From positions 519,501-583,500 of the forward strand of contig NZ_JACVAK010000003.1 of assembly GCF_014851805.1 (NCBI RefSeq): a DNA stretch of 64,000 nucleotides. The letters are read 5' to 3'. This stretch comes from Pseudoxanthomonas sp. PXM02. GTDB taxonomy: Bacteria; Pseudomonadota; Gammaproteobacteria; Xanthomonadales; Xanthomonadaceae. The translations under genes and the position numbers were made by a program. The first letter of the stretch is position 1. Each line of letters opens with the position of its first letter. Of this stretch, positions 46,021-56,592 are shown one piece after another. The notes under the pieces were generated by a model, which saw only the letters and a list, made by a program, of their open reading frames with translations, had not been told where the DNA came from and searched no databases.

Positions 46021-47349
46021 TTACTCGCTGAGTTTCCGGATCAGCTTGTCCCAGTCCTCGCGCAGCTTGCCGTCCGTTTCCATCAAAGTGCGGATCTGGC
46101 GGCAGGCGTGCAGCACGGTCGTGTGGTCACGGCCGGCGAACGCATCGCCGATTTCGGGCAGGCTGTGTTCGGTCAGTTCCTTGGCCAAGGCCATCGCCAC
46201 CTGCCGCGGGCGCGCCAACGAGCGCGTGCGCCGCTTGGAGAGCAGGTCCTTGACTTGCAGACCGTAGTAGTCTGCCACGGTCTTCTGGATATTGGGGATG
46301 CTGATGGCCTGCTGCTGCGCGCGCAGCAGGTCGCGCAGGGTTTCCTGTGCGAACTCGGTCGTGATGGCGCGCCCCGTGAAGTTAGCGCGTGCCGCCAGCG
46401 TATTGAGCGCGCCTTCCAGGTCGCGCACGTTGCTGCGCATCTTCTTGGCCAGCAGGAACGCCACGTCGTCGGGAATCTGCGCACCGCGTTCGTGGGCCTT
46501 GGCCAGTACGATCGCCGCACGCGTTTCGAAGTCCGGCGGGTCGATCGCCACGCTCAGGCCCCACGCCAGGCGCGACTTCAGTCGCGGCTCCAGGCCTTCC
46601 ACTTCGCGCGGATAGCGGTCGCAGGTCAGGATGATCTGCTGGCGGCCATCGAACAGTGCATTGAAGGTGTGGAAGAACTCTTCCTGCGTCCGGTCCTTGC
46701 CGGCAAAGAACTGGATGTCGTCGATCAGCAGCGCATCGACCTGCTGGAAGCGGCGCTTGAACTGGTCCATCGACTTTTCGATCAGCGCCTTGGTCATCGC
46801 GCTGAAGAACTGCTCGCTGCGCAGGTACAGCACGCGCGCATTGGGATTCTGCCGGCGCATCTCGTTGCCGGCGGCGAACATCAGGTGGGTCTTGCCCAGA
46901 CCGGTGCCGCCGTACAGCAGCAGCGGGTTGTGCGCACGGTCGCCGGGCTTCTGCGCCGCTTGCCAGGCCGCAGCCCGACCCAGCTGGTTGCTGCGGCCTT
47001 CGACGAAGTTGTCGAAGGTGTAATGCGTATCCATGTTGCCGGCGAACGGTTCGACCAGCGCCACGGCACCGGCCGAGCCTGCCGACGACGCGACAGCAGG
47101 TGTTTCCACTGGTTTGCTGCGCGAGCCGATTTCCAGCGAGACGTCGTCATGCCCGGCGAAGTAGTCCAGCAGCTCACGGATCCGGCCGAGGTAACGTTCG
47201 CGGACCTGTTCCACGATGAAGGCGTTGGGCGCGTAAAGCACCATCGCGTTGCTGCGCTGCTCGGCCTGCAAGGGCTTCAGCCAGGTGTGTACATCCTCGG
47301 CCGGCAATTCGGCTTCCAGGCGTTCGAGGCAACGGGGCCAGGCATCCAT
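46021..47349 (-). CDS. dnaA: Chromosomal replication initiator protein DnaA
   Basis: A 442-residue DnaA. Domain I begins [28 protein letters not shown]; a variable linker (about 85-115) follows; the AAA+ domain III has Walker [12 protein letters not shown] and Walker [14 protein letters not shown]; domain IV has the DnaA signature [15 protein letters not shown] that reads the boxes. The start at 47349 gives the xanthomonad N-terminus; an in-frame ATG at 47409 would add 20 residues without family support. It is divergent from rpmH, with two DnaA boxes in between that suggest autoregulation. Confidence 0.97.
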   Translation of the reverse strand: MDAWPRCLERLEAELPAEDVHTWLKPLQAEQRSNAMVLYAPNAFIVEQVRERYLGRIRELLDYFAGHDDVSLEIGSRSKPVETPAVASSAGSAGAVALVEPFAGNMDTHYTFDNFVEGRSNQLGRAAAWQAAQKPGDRAHNPLLLYGGTGLGKTHLMFAAGNEMRRQNPNARVLYLRSEQFFSAMTKALIEKSMDQFKRRFQQVDALLIDDIQFFAGKDRTQEEFFHTFNALFDGRQQIILTCDRYPREVEGLEPRLKSRLAWGLSVAIDPPDFETRAAIVLAKAHERGAQIPDDVAFLLAKKMRSNVRDLEGALNTLAARANFTGRAITTEFAQETLRDLLRAQQQAISIPNIQKTVADYYGLQVKDLLSKRRTRSLARPRQVAMALAKELTEHSLPEIGDAFAGRDHTTVLHACRQIRTLMETDGKLREDWDKLIRKLSE

Positions 47350-47468
47350 CAGGTGGAACAACTCGCGTGTGGGGTCGAACAGGCCATCCCGCGATGCCGG
47401 GGGCAGCACGGGGCGGAATCAATGGGGTCGGCCAGACTACCACCGGTGCCCGGGCCCGCCAACGATCC

Positions 47469-47488
47469 TGTGTATAAGATGTGGATGA
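47469..47488 (-). promoter_or_regulatory. Pair of DnaA boxes upstream of dnaA
   Basis: On the minus strand, TTATACACA (47469-47477) matches the DnaA box consensus, and TCATCCACA (47480-47488) differs by one base. They are two bases apart in the same orientation, about 120 bases upstream of the dnaA start, a usual place for DnaA autoregulation or additional origin sites. Confidence 0.6.
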
Positions 47489-47551
47489 AAGGACGAACGG
47501 TGGCCGATACGCGGCTCTGCCATGCGTCGCGTATCGAAAGCACGCGGGGAG

Positions 47552-47579
47552 TTGACCGTAACCCGGTGGTTCCTATAGA
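47552..47579 (+). promoter_or_regulatory. Sigma-70 promoter of rpmH
   Basis: TTGACC (47552-47557) and TATAGA (47574-47579) with a 16-base spacer lie 40 bases before the rpmH ATG. Both hexamers match the consensus at five and four or more positions, fitting a highly expressed ribosomal protein gene. Confidence 0.72.
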
Positions 47580-47618
47580 ATTTCCGGTTCTTTCCACCCG
47601 AACACGCCCGAGGGCCCC

Positions 47619-47759
47619 ATGGCCACCAAGCGCACTTACCAACCCAGCAACCTCAAGCGCAAGCGCGATCACGGCTTCCGTGCCCGCATGGCCACGGCCG
47701 ACGGCCGCAAGATCCTGGCTCGTCGCCGCGCCAAGGGCCGCAAGCGCCTGACCGCCTGA
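47619..47759 (+). CDS. rpmH: 50S ribosomal protein L34
   Basis: A 46-residue basic protein reading [20 protein letters not shown] followed by [18 protein letters not shown] and ending KRLTA, the typical L34 sequence. The gene starts the rpmH-rnpA-yidC-mnmE block, which in many bacteria faces away from dnaA as here. A strong sigma-70 promoter lies upstream and a hairpin between it and rnpA. Confidence 0.97.
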   Translation: MATKRTYQPSNLKRKRDHGFRARMATADGRKILARRRAKGRKRLTA

Positions 47760-47810
47760 TGGCTTGGCCGCACCGCGGCCATGCTTCCATGCGTTCCCTG
47801 CATCAAAAGG

Positions 47811-47838
47811 AGCCCGCTCGTTCACGAGCGGGCTTCTT
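47811..47838 (+). terminator. Terminator or attenuator between rpmH and rnpA
   Basis: Arms AGCCCGCTCGT and ACGAGCGGGCT pair perfectly with a very short centre, followed by TCTTG. It lies seven bases before the rnpA start region and probably lets only part of the abundant rpmH transcript enter rnpA. Confidence 0.65.
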
Positions 47839-47844
47839 GCTGAG

Positions 47845-48285
47845 ATGAGCACCGCTTTCCCGCGCAGCGCGCGGGTACGCGCGAGCGCCGATTATGCGCG
47901 CGTGTTCGAACAGGCCCGTCGCACCTCCGATCCGCTGATGAGCCTGCACTGGCTCCCCGGCGACGCGCCCGCGCGTCTCGGGTTGGCGGTGTCCCGCAAG
48001 GTCGACATGCGAGCCGTAGGCCGCAATCGCATCAAGCGTCAGCTACGCGAACATTTCCGTCGCCTTCGTGCCACGTTGCCCGGCGGCGACTATGTCGTTG
48101 TTGCCCGTCCGCCTGCGGCGAAAGCCGATCCAGGCCAGTTGCGCGCGACTTTCGAACGCATCCTGCTGCGTGCGGGCGCATTGCCGGCATCGGCACCGGG
48201 CGGCACAATGCCGCCGGGCTTGAATTCCCCCGCGCCGCCACCCACTCCTTCTTCTTCGACCAAACCGGTTTCCGACGCCGGTTGA
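47845..48285 (+). CDS. rnpA: Ribonuclease P protein component
   Basis: A 146-residue RNase P protein, which with the catalytic RNA matures tRNA 5' ends. The signature RNR region reads [17 protein letters not shown], preceded by [10 protein letters not shown] and followed by [12 protein letters not shown]. The last 35 residues form an Ala, Pro and Ser-rich extension ([21 protein letters not shown]) that is longer than in most bacteria. yidD, often found directly after rnpA, is missing; only 13 bases separate rnpA from yidC. The ATG sits just behind the rpmH terminator. Confidence 0.94.
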   Translation: MSTAFPRSARVRASADYARVFEQARRTSDPLMSLHWLPGDAPARLGLAVSRKVDMRAVGRNRIKRQLREHFRRLRATLPGGDYVVVARPPAAKADPGQLRATFERILLRAGALPASAPGGTMPPGLNSPAPPPTPSSSTKPVSDAG

Positions 48286-48298
48286 GATTGCCTGCCTG

Positions 48299-50005
48299 AT
48301 GAACCAGACCCGTGTATTCCTGATCTTCGCCTGGCTGATGGTGGCGACCCTGCTGTGGCTGGAGTGGAACAAGGACAAGGCTGCGCCTGCCGCCCCTGCC
48401 GTGGCCGCACAGACGACGACCGCGTCCGGGAGCACCGTGCCCGCCGCCGTCGCAGCCGCTACGCCTTCGTCGGGCAGCGTGCCGACCGCACCCACCGTGG
48501 CGCCGATGCCGACCACGACCCAGAAGGGCGCTGCCGCGCCGCGGGTCACCGTGAACACCGACGTGCTGCGCCTGGTGCTGGACGGCGGCAGCGTGCTGCA
48601 GGCCGACCTGCTGCACTACCCGCTGAGCAAGACGCCGGGCAGCGGCCCGGTTCGCCTCTTCAGCGAAGATCCGCAACATTTCTATGCCGCGGAAAGCGGC
48701 TGGGTCAGCAGCGGTTCGAAGGCGCCTGACCACCATGCGTTCGTGCCTGAGAAAGGCGCGGGCGAAGTTACCCTGCCGCAGGGCACCGACAGCGTCAGCG
48801 TGCCCTTCATCTGGCAGGGTCCGGACGGCGTGACCATCCGCCGCACCTACACGTTCAAGCGCGCCAGCTACGAAATCGCCGTCAGTGACCAGGTGGTCAA
48901 CGCGGGTACCGGCTCCTGGCAGGGCACGGTCTATCGCCAGCTGCTGCGCACGCCGCCGGTGGTCAAGAGCGGCATGACCAACCCGGAGTCCTTCAGCTTC
49001 AACGGCGCCACCTGGTGGGACGGCAGCTATCAGCGCCGCAAGTTCAACGAAGACTACCTGGAAGACGGTCGCGTCAACCAGCAGGTGAAGGGCGGCTGGA
49101 TTGCGATCCCGCAGCATCACTTCTTCAGTGCGTGGATTCCGCAGGCGGAAGACACCACCACCATCTCGCTCGACAATCCCGACAACGGCGCGCGCGCGCT
49201 GATCCGCGAGATGGGTCCGGGCGTCAACGTCGGTCCCGGCCAGCAGGCCACGACGACCGCTCGCCTCTGGGTGGGTCCGAAGCTGGTCGACAAGATCCAC
49301 GCGATCAACGCGCCGGGCATCGATCGCGTGGTTGATTACAGCCAGTTCTCGATCCTCGCGCTGCTGGGCCAGGGCCTGTTCTGGGTGCTGAACTTCCTGC
49401 ACGGCTTCATCGGCAACTGGGGCTGGTCGATCATCGGCCTGGTGATCCTGGTGAAGCTGGCCCTGTATCCGTTGTCGGCGGCGCAATACAAGAGCTTCGC
49501 CAAGATGCGCAAGTTCCAGCCGCGCATCCAGCAGCTGAAGGAACGCTACGGCGACGACAAGCAGAAGTTCCAGGTCGCCATGATGGAGCTGTACAAGAAA
49601 GAGAAGATCAACCCGATGGGCGGCTGCCTGCCGATCCTCGTGCAGATGCCGGTGTTCCTGGCGCTGTACTGGGTGCTGGTGGAAACCGTCGAGCTGCGCC
49701 AGGCGCCGTGGTTCGCGTGGATCCAGGACCTGACCGCGCGCGATCCGTATTTCATCCTGCCGGTGCTCAACATGCTGGTGATGTGGCTGACGCAGAAGCT
49801 CACGCCGGCGCCGGGCATGGATCCGATGCAGCAGAAGATGATGCAGTTCATGCCGCTGGTGTTCGGCGTGATGATGGCCTTCTTCCCGTCGGGCCTGGTG
49901 CTGTACTGGGTCACCAACGGTGCGCTGGGCCTGCTGCAGCAGTGGTGGATGACCAAGCGCCACGGCGAGTCGGCGACGCCGCCGAAGACCGCGGTCGCCA
50001 AGTAA
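48299..50005 (+). CDS. yidC: Membrane protein insertase YidC
   Basis: A 568-residue YidC that inserts and folds inner-membrane proteins. The N-terminal helix (about 5-20) is followed by an Ala/Thr/Pro-rich spacer (25-80), the large periplasmic beta domain and the conserved five-helix core from about residue 350: [21 protein letters not shown] with the hydrophilic-groove region [20 protein letters not shown], then [20 protein letters not shown] and [20 protein letters not shown]. The end is short and basic. Upstream rnpA and downstream mnmE follow the usual order; a strong terminator separates it from mnmE. Confidence 0.96.
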   Translation: MNQTRVFLIFAWLMVATLLWLEWNKDKAAPAAPAVAAQTTTASGSTVPAAVAAATPSSGSVPTAPTVAPMPTTTQKGAAAPRVTVNTDVLRLVLDGGSVLQADLLHYPLSKTPGSGPVRLFSEDPQHFYAAESGWVSSGSKAPDHHAFVPEKGAGEVTLPQGTDSVSVPFIWQGPDGVTIRRTYTFKRASYEIAVSDQVVNAGTGSWQGTVYRQLLRTPPVVKSGMTNPESFSFNGATWWDGSYQRRKFNEDYLEDGRVNQQVKGGWIAIPQHHFFSAWIPQAEDTTTISLDNPDNGARALIREMGPGVNVGPGQQATTTARLWVGPKLVDKIHAINAPGIDRVVDYSQFSILALLGQGLFWVLNFLHGFIGNWGWSIIGLVILVKLALYPLSAAQYKSFAKMRKFQPRIQQLKERYGDDKQKFQVAMMELYKKEKINPMGGCLPILVQMPVFLALYWVLVETVELRQAPWFAWIQDLTARDPYFILPVLNMLVMWLTQKLTPAPGMDPMQQKMMQFMPLVFGVMMAFFPSGLVLYWVTNGALGLLQQWWMTKRHGESATPPKTAVAK

Positions 50006-50025
50006 TCTTCACCCGCTGCAAGCCT

Positions 50026-50056
50026 ACGAAGCCCGCCCTCCGGCGGGCTTCGTGTT
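50026..50056 (+). terminator. Rho-independent terminator after yidC
   Basis: Twelve-base perfect stem ACGAAGCCCGCC / GGCGGGCTTCGT around a four-base loop, followed by GTTT. It lies 20 bases after the yidC stop and before mnmE. Confidence 0.85.
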
Positions 50057-50093
50057 TCCGCTACGCTAAAACCTCCATCGCGAACCCCGACCC

Positions 50094-51434
50094 ATGACGT
50101 CATCCCAGGACACCATCGTCGCGATCGCCACGGCTCCCGGCGCCGGTGGCGTGGGTATCGTGCGGCTTTCGGGGCCGGCCGCGCTGGCGATCGCGAAAGC
50201 CGTCTGTACACGGACGCTGTCGCCACGTCGCGCGTACCACGTACGTTTCCGTGACGCCGATGGCGGCACCATCGACGACGGCATCGCGCTGTCGTTTCCC
50301 GGACCCGCCAGTTTCACCGGCGAGGATGTCGTCGAACTGCAGGCGCATGGCAGCCCCGTCGTCCTGCAGCAGCTCGTCGCGCGGGCTTGCGCGCTGGGCG
50401 CGCGTCTGGCCCGGCCCGGTGAGTTCTCCGAACGCGCCTTCCTCAACCACAAGCTCGATCTTGCCCAGGCCGAAGCCATCGCCGATCTGATCGCTGCCTC
50501 CGATGCCCGCGCGGCGCGTGCGGCACGACGTTCACTCGAAGGGGTGTTCTCCGAACGCGTCGATGCCATTGGCCAGTCGCTGCTGGCGCTACGTGTGCAT
50601 GTCGAAGCGGCGATCGACTTCGCCGACGAATCGATCGACACCCTCGGCGGCGAGCAAGTACGCGCACGCTTGTCCGAGACGCGGCAACGCTTGCAAACGC
50701 TCATCGTCGATGCCGAGCGCGGCCGCAAGCTGCGCGACGGTGTGCATGCAGTGATCGTCGGTCCGCCGAATGCCGGCAAGAGTTCATTGCTCAATGCACT
50801 GGCCGGCAGCGACCGCGCCATCGTCACCGACGTGGCCGGCACCACACGGGACACGCTGCGGGAAACCATCCGCCTGGATGGACTGGAACTGCACCTGGTG
50901 GACACCGCCGGCCTGCGCGACGGTGGCGATGCGATCGAGCGCGAAGGCATGCGGCGGGCACGGGCCGAACTCGAACGCGCCGACGTGGCCCTGGCGGTCG
51001 TCGATGCGCGCGATCCCGATGCGGGTCGCGCGGCCATCGCCGACGGCATTGCAGGCGTGGGCACGGTCCTGTGGATCCACAACAAGGCCGATCTGCTGGC
51101 CAGCGTGCCGCCGGACGACGGCGATCGCGTCTACGTCTCCGCCGCAGAGGGCATCGGCCTCGACCGCCTGCATGTGCGTCTGCGCTCCCTCGCGGGTGAA
51201 ACTGCCAGCGAGGGGGGCGACGGCGAGTTTTCGGCGCGGGCTCGCCACGTGGACGCGCTCCATCGGGCCGCCGACCATGCTGCCGCGGCCGGCGACCAAC
51301 TGCAGTACGAACAGCTGGAACTGGCCGCGGAAGAGCTGCGGCTGGCCCATGACGCGCTTGGCGACATCACCGGCCGCCTCAGCGCGGACGACATGCTCGG
51401 CCACATCTTCTCCACCTTCTGCATCGGCAAATGA
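50094..51434 (+). CDS. mnmE: tRNA modification GTPase MnmE (TrmE)
   Basis: A 446-residue MnmE that works with MnmG to modify wobble uridine 34 of tRNA. The N-terminal folate-binding domain starts [21 protein letters not shown]. The inserted G domain (about 215-370) has [16 protein letters not shown] (G1), [13 protein letters not shown] (G2), DTAGLRD (G3) and NKADL (G4). The C-terminus FCIGK carries the catalytic cysteine. Length is normal. It ends the origin-proximal plus-strand block, and the yidC terminator suggests that it has its own promoter. Confidence 0.96.
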   Translation: MTSSQDTIVAIATAPGAGGVGIVRLSGPAALAIAKAVCTRTLSPRRAYHVRFRDADGGTIDDGIALSFPGPASFTGEDVVELQAHGSPVVLQQLVARACALGARLARPGEFSERAFLNHKLDLAQAEAIADLIAASDARAARAARRSLEGVFSERVDAIGQSLLALRVHVEAAIDFADESIDTLGGEQVRARLSETRQRLQTLIVDAERGRKLRDGVHAVIVGPPNAGKSSLLNALAGSDRAIVTDVAGTTRDTLRETIRLDGLELHLVDTAGLRDGGDAIEREGMRRARAELERADVALAVVDARDPDAGRAAIADGIAGVGTVLWIHNKADLLASVPPDDGDRVYVSAAEGIGLDRLHVRLRSLAGETASEGGDGEFSARARHVDALHRAADHAAAAGDQLQYEQLELAAEELRLAHDALGDITGRLSADDMLGHIFSTFCIGK

Positions 51435-51668
51435 CGCGGTCGGATGGCAGTCCGCCAAAAATGTGACGAGCGTCAAGTGTCGCCCCCGATGCGCCGACGT
51501 ACTCTGGCGTCCGGGTAGGGGTACCCGGAAGGCATCGCGCCATTCCAGCCCGGACGGGGCCTGGCAGGTGGCGGGCCCGTGCTGATTCGCGACACCCGCT
51601 CCCGTGCTTGATGCGCGGGGCGACGGCCTGTCGACAACATTAGAAACGTACTTGGGGGAGTTGAAACG

Positions 51669-52661
51669 ATGTCCTTGATCCAGACCACCGGGCGCCTGCG
51701 CTACGCCGCACCGCTGCTGCTCATCGTCGCGCTGGCGGCATGCTCCAAGCAGGACGAGGCCGCCGCGCCTGCGGCAGCACCCGCCGCCACACCGGCTGCG
51801 CCGCCACCGCCCGCTGTATCCGCCCAGGTCCAGGCGATGGACGCCGACACACTGCGCGAGTCCGCCACCAAGGCGCTGCGCGAAAACCGCATCTACGCAC
51901 CGGGCGGCGACAACGCCATGGAGTACTACCTGGCCCTGCGCGACAAACTGCCGAACGATCCGGGTGTTACCAGCGCATTGACCGACCTGATGCCGTACAC
52001 GCTGATCGCTGCAGAGCAGAGCATCGCGCGCGAAGAGTTCACCGAAGCGCAGCGTCTGTCCGCGATCATCGAGAAGACCGATCCGAAGGCGCCCGCATTG
52101 CCGCGCCTGCAGCAGAGCATCGCGGCTGCCCAGCAGGCCGTGGCTCAGCGTGCCGTCACCGACGAGGCCGCCAAGACCAAGGCCGACGAGGACGCCCGCC
52201 TGAAGGAACAGCAGCGCCTGGCCCAGCAGGCCGAGCAGCAGCGCGCTACCGAAGCCGCCGCGGCGCAGCAGCTGGCCCAGCAACAGGAAACGGCGCGTGC
52301 GGAAGCGGCGCGCCAGGAAACCGAGCGACAGGCGGCTGCCCAGCGCGAAGCGGCAGAACGTCAGGCCGCCGCGGCCCGCGCCGCGGTTCCCGCGGCTGCC
52401 GCGCAGTCGCAATCGCTGCGTGCGGTCAGCACGCCGGCACCGCGTTATCCGCCGGAAGCGCTGCGTTCGGGCACGAGCGGTGAGGTGCTGGTGGAGATCA
52501 CTGTCGGCACCGATGGTTCGGTCACCAACGCCCGAGTGGTGCGTGCCAATCCGGCCCGCGTGTTCGATCGTGAAGCGCTCAACGCAGTGCGCCGCTGGCG
52601 GTTCGAACCGGTCGATGCACCGGTGACGACACGCCGCACGATCGGCTTCAGCCCAGGCTGA
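51669..52661 (+). CDS. Lipoprotein with C-terminal TonB domain
   Basis: A 330-residue lipoprotein: lipobox ALAAC (Cys25), an Ala/Pro-rich spacer, a small helical domain (about 55-150), a long Gln/Ala/Glu/Arg-rich coiled coil (about 150-245) and a TonB-type C-terminal domain with APRYPPEALRSGTSGEVLVEI and ALNAVRRWRFEPVDAP. It lacks the membrane helix that links real TonB to ExbBD, so it cannot be a standard transducer; it may act as an accessory protein that binds receptor TonB boxes or peptidoglycan-near partners (inference). The start ATG follows a GGGGGAG site. A terminator ends the unit. Confidence 0.85.
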   Translation: MSLIQTTGRLRYAAPLLLIVALAACSKQDEAAAPAAAPAATPAAPPPPAVSAQVQAMDADTLRESATKALRENRIYAPGGDNAMEYYLALRDKLPNDPGVTSALTDLMPYTLIAAEQSIAREEFTEAQRLSAIIEKTDPKAPALPRLQQSIAAAQQAVAQRAVTDEAAKTKADEDARLKEQQRLAQQAEQQRATEAAAAQQLAQQQETARAEAARQETERQAAAQREAAERQAAAARAAVPAAAAQSQSLRAVSTPAPRYPPEALRSGTSGEVLVEITVGTDGSVTNARVVRANPARVFDREALNAVRRWRFEPVDAPVTTRRTIGFSPG

Positions 52662-52683
52662 TCGTCGACCATTTGGGTAATGC

Positions 52684-52717
52684 GAAACGCCGGCCCAGTG
52701 CCGGCGTTTCCTTTTTT
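52684..52717 (+). terminator. Rho-independent terminator after the TonB-domain lipoprotein
   Basis: Eleven-base perfect stem GAAACGCCGGC / GCCGGCGTTTC with a five-base loop and a TTTTTT tail, 22 bases after the stop codon. Confidence 0.92.
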
Positions 52718-52972
52718 GCAATCGATGCCGACCTCGGCGACGGTCAGAGCGATGGCGTCTTGTATCGCATGGACGTGGCGACCAAGAAAACTTAGGTGTC
52801 GGCAACACGGACCTCATCCTCGCCGGTCGCGCAGGCACGCAGAGCGTCAACACGAAGCTGCGCGCGGACGGCTATGGCCTACGCGACCGCTCGACCAGGC
52901 AACAAGGGCGACCTGCTCAACGCCGGCGTCACCGCGCAGACGCTGACGCTGGGATACGAATACCGCTTCTGA
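52718..52972 (+). pseudogene. Frameshifted remnant of an outer-membrane beta-barrel protein
   Basis: No intact gene fits here, but three pieces of barrel-like sequence can be read in order: IDADLGDGQSDGVLYRMDVA in the first frame, GVGNTDLILAGRAGTQSVNT in a second frame, and NAGVTAQTLTLGYEYRF with a terminal phenylalanine and stop, back in the first frame. An in-frame TAG at 52793 interrupts the first. Alternating polar and hydrophobic residues and the final Phe are typical of porin-like proteins. The start is lost. I infer a decayed gene with at least two compensating frameshifts. Confidence 0.55.
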
Positions 52973-52973
52973 G

Positions 52974-53006
52974 CAAAAAAACGGCCACCGCGAGGTGGCC
53001 GTTTCC
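52974..53006 (-). terminator. Rho-independent terminator for the natB-like gene
   Basis: Eleven-base stem AAACGGCCACC / GGTGGCCGTTT with a GCGA loop. On the minus strand it is followed by a run of T residues, so it ends the ABC exporter unit. Confidence 0.88.
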
Positions 53007-53027
53007 GTTCCGGGTCATGCGTCAGCG

Positions 53028-54205
53028 TCACCCCGCGATCGCCAGCTTCTCCTGGTGGTAGCGGCGCACCGCGGCAAACCAGAGCAGCGCGGCCACGCCG
53101 AATGCTGCCGCAATGTAGATACCCCACGTCTCCGGGCCGATGTACTCGTTGCGGATGACCTTCAGCAGCAACTGGTTCTGCGCCAGGAACGGCACGGCGA
53201 ACTGCCATGGCTGGCTCTTCAATGGATTGGCCATCAGCGCGAACGTCGGGATCATCGGCAGCAGCATCAGCCAGGTCATGTGGCTCTGCGCCTCCTTCAT
53301 GCTCTTGGCGGATGCCGCCAGGTAGGTCAGCAGCGACGTGCCGATGAACAGCATCGGCAGCAGGATCAGCAGCATCTTGGCCATCGACAGGAATGACACG
53401 TTCAACTGCCGGCCGAGCGTCCCCGCGAACTGCGCACTGAATTTGAACGCCAGCAGCGTCAGCAGCAGCGTCGCCAGGCCGATCACGCAGGCCGCCGCGA
53501 TCTTGCCGCTGACCACCGCACTGCGCGGGGCCGGCGTGGCCAGCAGTGGCTCCAGTGACTGACGTTCGCGTTCGCCCGCGGTCGCATCGAGGATCAGATA
53601 CGCGCCGCCGATGAACGACGTCAGGATCAGCAGGTAGGGCAGCAGCACGGACAGCAGCATGCCTTGCTTGGCTTCGGGTGTGGCCAGGTCCTGCATGCCG
53701 ACGTTCACCGGCCGCGCGACCGATGCATCGACGCCGCGGGCGAGCAGGCGCAGCGCGCCGACCTGCTGGCTGTAGGCGGACAGTGCGGCGTTGACGCGTT
53801 GGGTGGGGATGTCGGCATCGCGACGCGTGCTGTCGCGGATGATCTCGACCAGCGCGGGGCGACCGTTGCGCCAGTCTTCGGCGTAGTCGGGACTGATCCT
53901 CAGCGCCACGTCGATCTCCTGCGAGCGGATCGCCGCGTCGAGGTTGGCCGGCACCTTGCCGGTGGTGATGCCGTTGGTGGCGAGGAACTTCACCAGGTTC
54001 GGTGCATGTTCGGCGCCCACCATCGGAATCTCCAGCGTCTTGTCGACCTGGGTACGGATGCGGTTCTCGCTCAGGTAACCCATGCCGAGCATCAGGGCGG
54101 GGTAAAGCAGCGGCCCGAGGAACAGGGCCAGCGCCAGCGTGCGCCGATCGCGCGACAGGTCGCGCAGTTCCTTGCGCATGACGGTAAAGACGGTACGGAA
54201 CATGT

Positions 54206-54209
<4 letters not shown>
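53028..54209 (-). CDS. ABC transporter permease, NatB-like
   Basis: A 393-residue ABC-2 type membrane protein similar to NatB of sodium exporters. One membrane helix near 22-45 is followed by a large outward domain (about 50-180) and five more helices, starting LLSVLLPYLLILTSFIGGAYLI, then the loop DATAGERERQSLEPLLATP characteristic of this family, and LLILLPMLFIGTSLLTYLAA. It would form the channel for the ATPase encoded upstream, with a four-base ATGA-type overlap. Sodium, drug or peptide export are possible. Confidence 0.9.
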
Positions 54210-54952
<743 letters not shown>

Positions 54953-54994
54953 TCGGTCATGTCCATTGAAAGTGGCGGGCGCGCAAGGCGCGGC

Positions 54995-56500
54995 TCACGG
55001 CTCCCAACCGTTGAAGCTGGTGAAGGGCGGGACGTAGTCCAGGCTGTCGAGGCACGTGGCGTCGAGATCCTTGGCGTTCGCCGTCTCCAGGAAGCGGCCC
55101 AACAGCTTGGGCATGCAGCCCACGGCGAACGTGCCGTGGCCCTGGCCCTTCAGCGTGAGGTGCCGGCCGTTGGGCAGCGTGCGCAGCACCTGGTCGCCGT
55201 AACGCGGCGGCGTCACCGGATCCAGCTCGCCCGAGGTGATCAACGTGGGAATGTCGGACGTCCACGCCGTGTGGAAATCCGCGGGCCGCTTGCCCGTCGG
55301 CCACGCACCGCACTGCGCCTTCAGCGTGTCGCCGAGCATGCTGCCCAGCACCGTGTCGGCATCGCCGGGGTCTGCCTTCAGCAGGTCGACGTCTTCGGCG
55401 CAGATCACCGACAGCTGCATGCCGTGCATGAACTGGTCGCCGACCTGCGTTTCCAGCAGCTTGGACAGCGACATCAGCGAGCCGTAGCGGCCCTGCTGTG
55501 CTTCGTTCAGGACCAGCGGCAGCAGGGCGGCGCCCTGCGGGTAGTACGAGTACATGCGGGTGATGCCGGCGACAGCACCGGCGGTGGCCTCGCCGGTGAC
55601 GAGTTCACCCGTCGATGGATCGCGATACTCGGTGCTTACGGGCGTCGCCGCCAGACGCGTCATCAGTGTGCGCAGCTGACCGCGCAGGTCGTCGCCGAAG
55701 CGCTCCTTGCAGCTCGGCGTCGCCTGGCAGCGCTGGAACTGCAGTGTCAGTGCGGCATCGAGGTTGCGTGCGTGCTCGCTGCCCAGCACCAGTTCGTTCG
55801 GCACCACGCCGTCGATCACCACGGCCCGCGTGCTGTCCGGGTGGCGCATCGCGTACTGCTGGGCAACGCGCGTGCCGTAGGAGCCGCCGACCAGGTTGAT
55901 CTTCGCCGCACCCAGCGCCTTGCGCACGCTGTCCAGGTCGCGCACGGCATCGGTGGTGGTGTAGAAGCGCGGATCCGCTTTGAGCGAAGCGGCGCAATCG
56001 CGAGCGAACGCGATTGCCGCCGTTTCGCTCAGGTCTTCCGCGTCGCTGTAGGCATTGCGGCCTTCCTCGTCCTTGCAGGACAGCGGATTCGACTTGCCGG
56101 TGCCGCGCTGGTCGACCAGCAGGATGTGCCGCGACTTGCGCACGTCACGGAAAGCGGCGTCGATGGCAGGCCACACCTGCACCGCGGACTGGCCCGGGCC
56201 GCCGGCGAGGAAGAACACCGGGTCATCGGTGGCGGAGCCCTCGTTGGTCGCCGGCAGCCACGCGATGTTCAACGCCACCTTGCGACCGTCCGGCTTGGCG
56301 GGATCTTCCGCGACGTCGTACGTGGCGCATTGCGCTTCCACCGTGGTGGTCAGGTAGGGCGCGGTGAGCGTGCAGGGCTTGAAGGCGATGTCGCCGTAGT
56401 GGCGCACGGCCTGTTGGTCGGGGCCGGTGGCGCCGCCGTTGCAGCCAGCCAGCAGCCCCGCGCCCAGCGCGATTGCAAGTGATCGATGAAGAAGTGCCAT
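54995..56500 (-). CDS. Alpha/beta hydrolase lipoprotein with TAP-like C-terminal domain
   Basis: A 501-residue exported hydrolase related to tripeptidyl aminopeptidases of Streptomyces. A lipoprotein signal ends at LLAGC (Cys20). The alpha/beta hydrolase fold has FFLAGGPGQSAVQVWP (oxyanion HGGPG-like), LLVDQRGTGKSNPL, the nucleophile elbow GGSYG, and in the C-terminal TAP-like domain ITSGELDPVTPPRYG (aspartate) and GQGHGTFAVGCM (histidine), so the Ser-Asp-His triad is complete. It probably cleaves peptides or esters in the envelope. It is upstream of the NatAB-like exporter on the same strand, possibly one operon. Confidence 0.89.
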   Translation of the reverse strand: MALLHRSLAIALGAGLLAGCNGGATGPDQQAVRHYGDIAFKPCTLTAPYLTTTVEAQCATYDVAEDPAKPDGRKVALNIAWLPATNEGSATDDPVFFLAGGPGQSAVQVWPAIDAAFRDVRKSRHILLVDQRGTGKSNPLSCKDEEGRNAYSDAEDLSETAAIAFARDCAASLKADPRFYTTTDAVRDLDSVRKALGAAKINLVGGSYGTRVAQQYAMRHPDSTRAVVIDGVVPNELVLGSEHARNLDAALTLQFQRCQATPSCKERFGDDLRGQLRTLMTRLAATPVSTEYRDPSTGELVTGEATAGAVAGITRMYSYYPQGAALLPLVLNEAQQGRYGSLMSLSKLLETQVGDQFMHGMQLSVICAEDVDLLKADPGDADTVLGSMLGDTLKAQCGAWPTGKRPADFHTAWTSDIPTLITSGELDPVTPPRYGDQVLRTLPNGRHLTLKGQGHGTFAVGCMPKLLGRFLETANAKDLDATCLDSLDYVPPFTSFNGWEP

Positions 56501-56592
56501 GTATCAGTTCCGTTGGAGGCGGGTCCCAGCATGCCATGACGATGCTGCGGGACGGATGTGACCAACGAACGGTATGAGGCGTGGACCCAGGA

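Noticed and set aside
45601..47751. Long plus-strand open frame running through the origin gap and opposite dnaA
   Set aside because: It covers the DnaA boxes and reads mostly antisense to dnaA with no recognisable protein; dnaA is certain.
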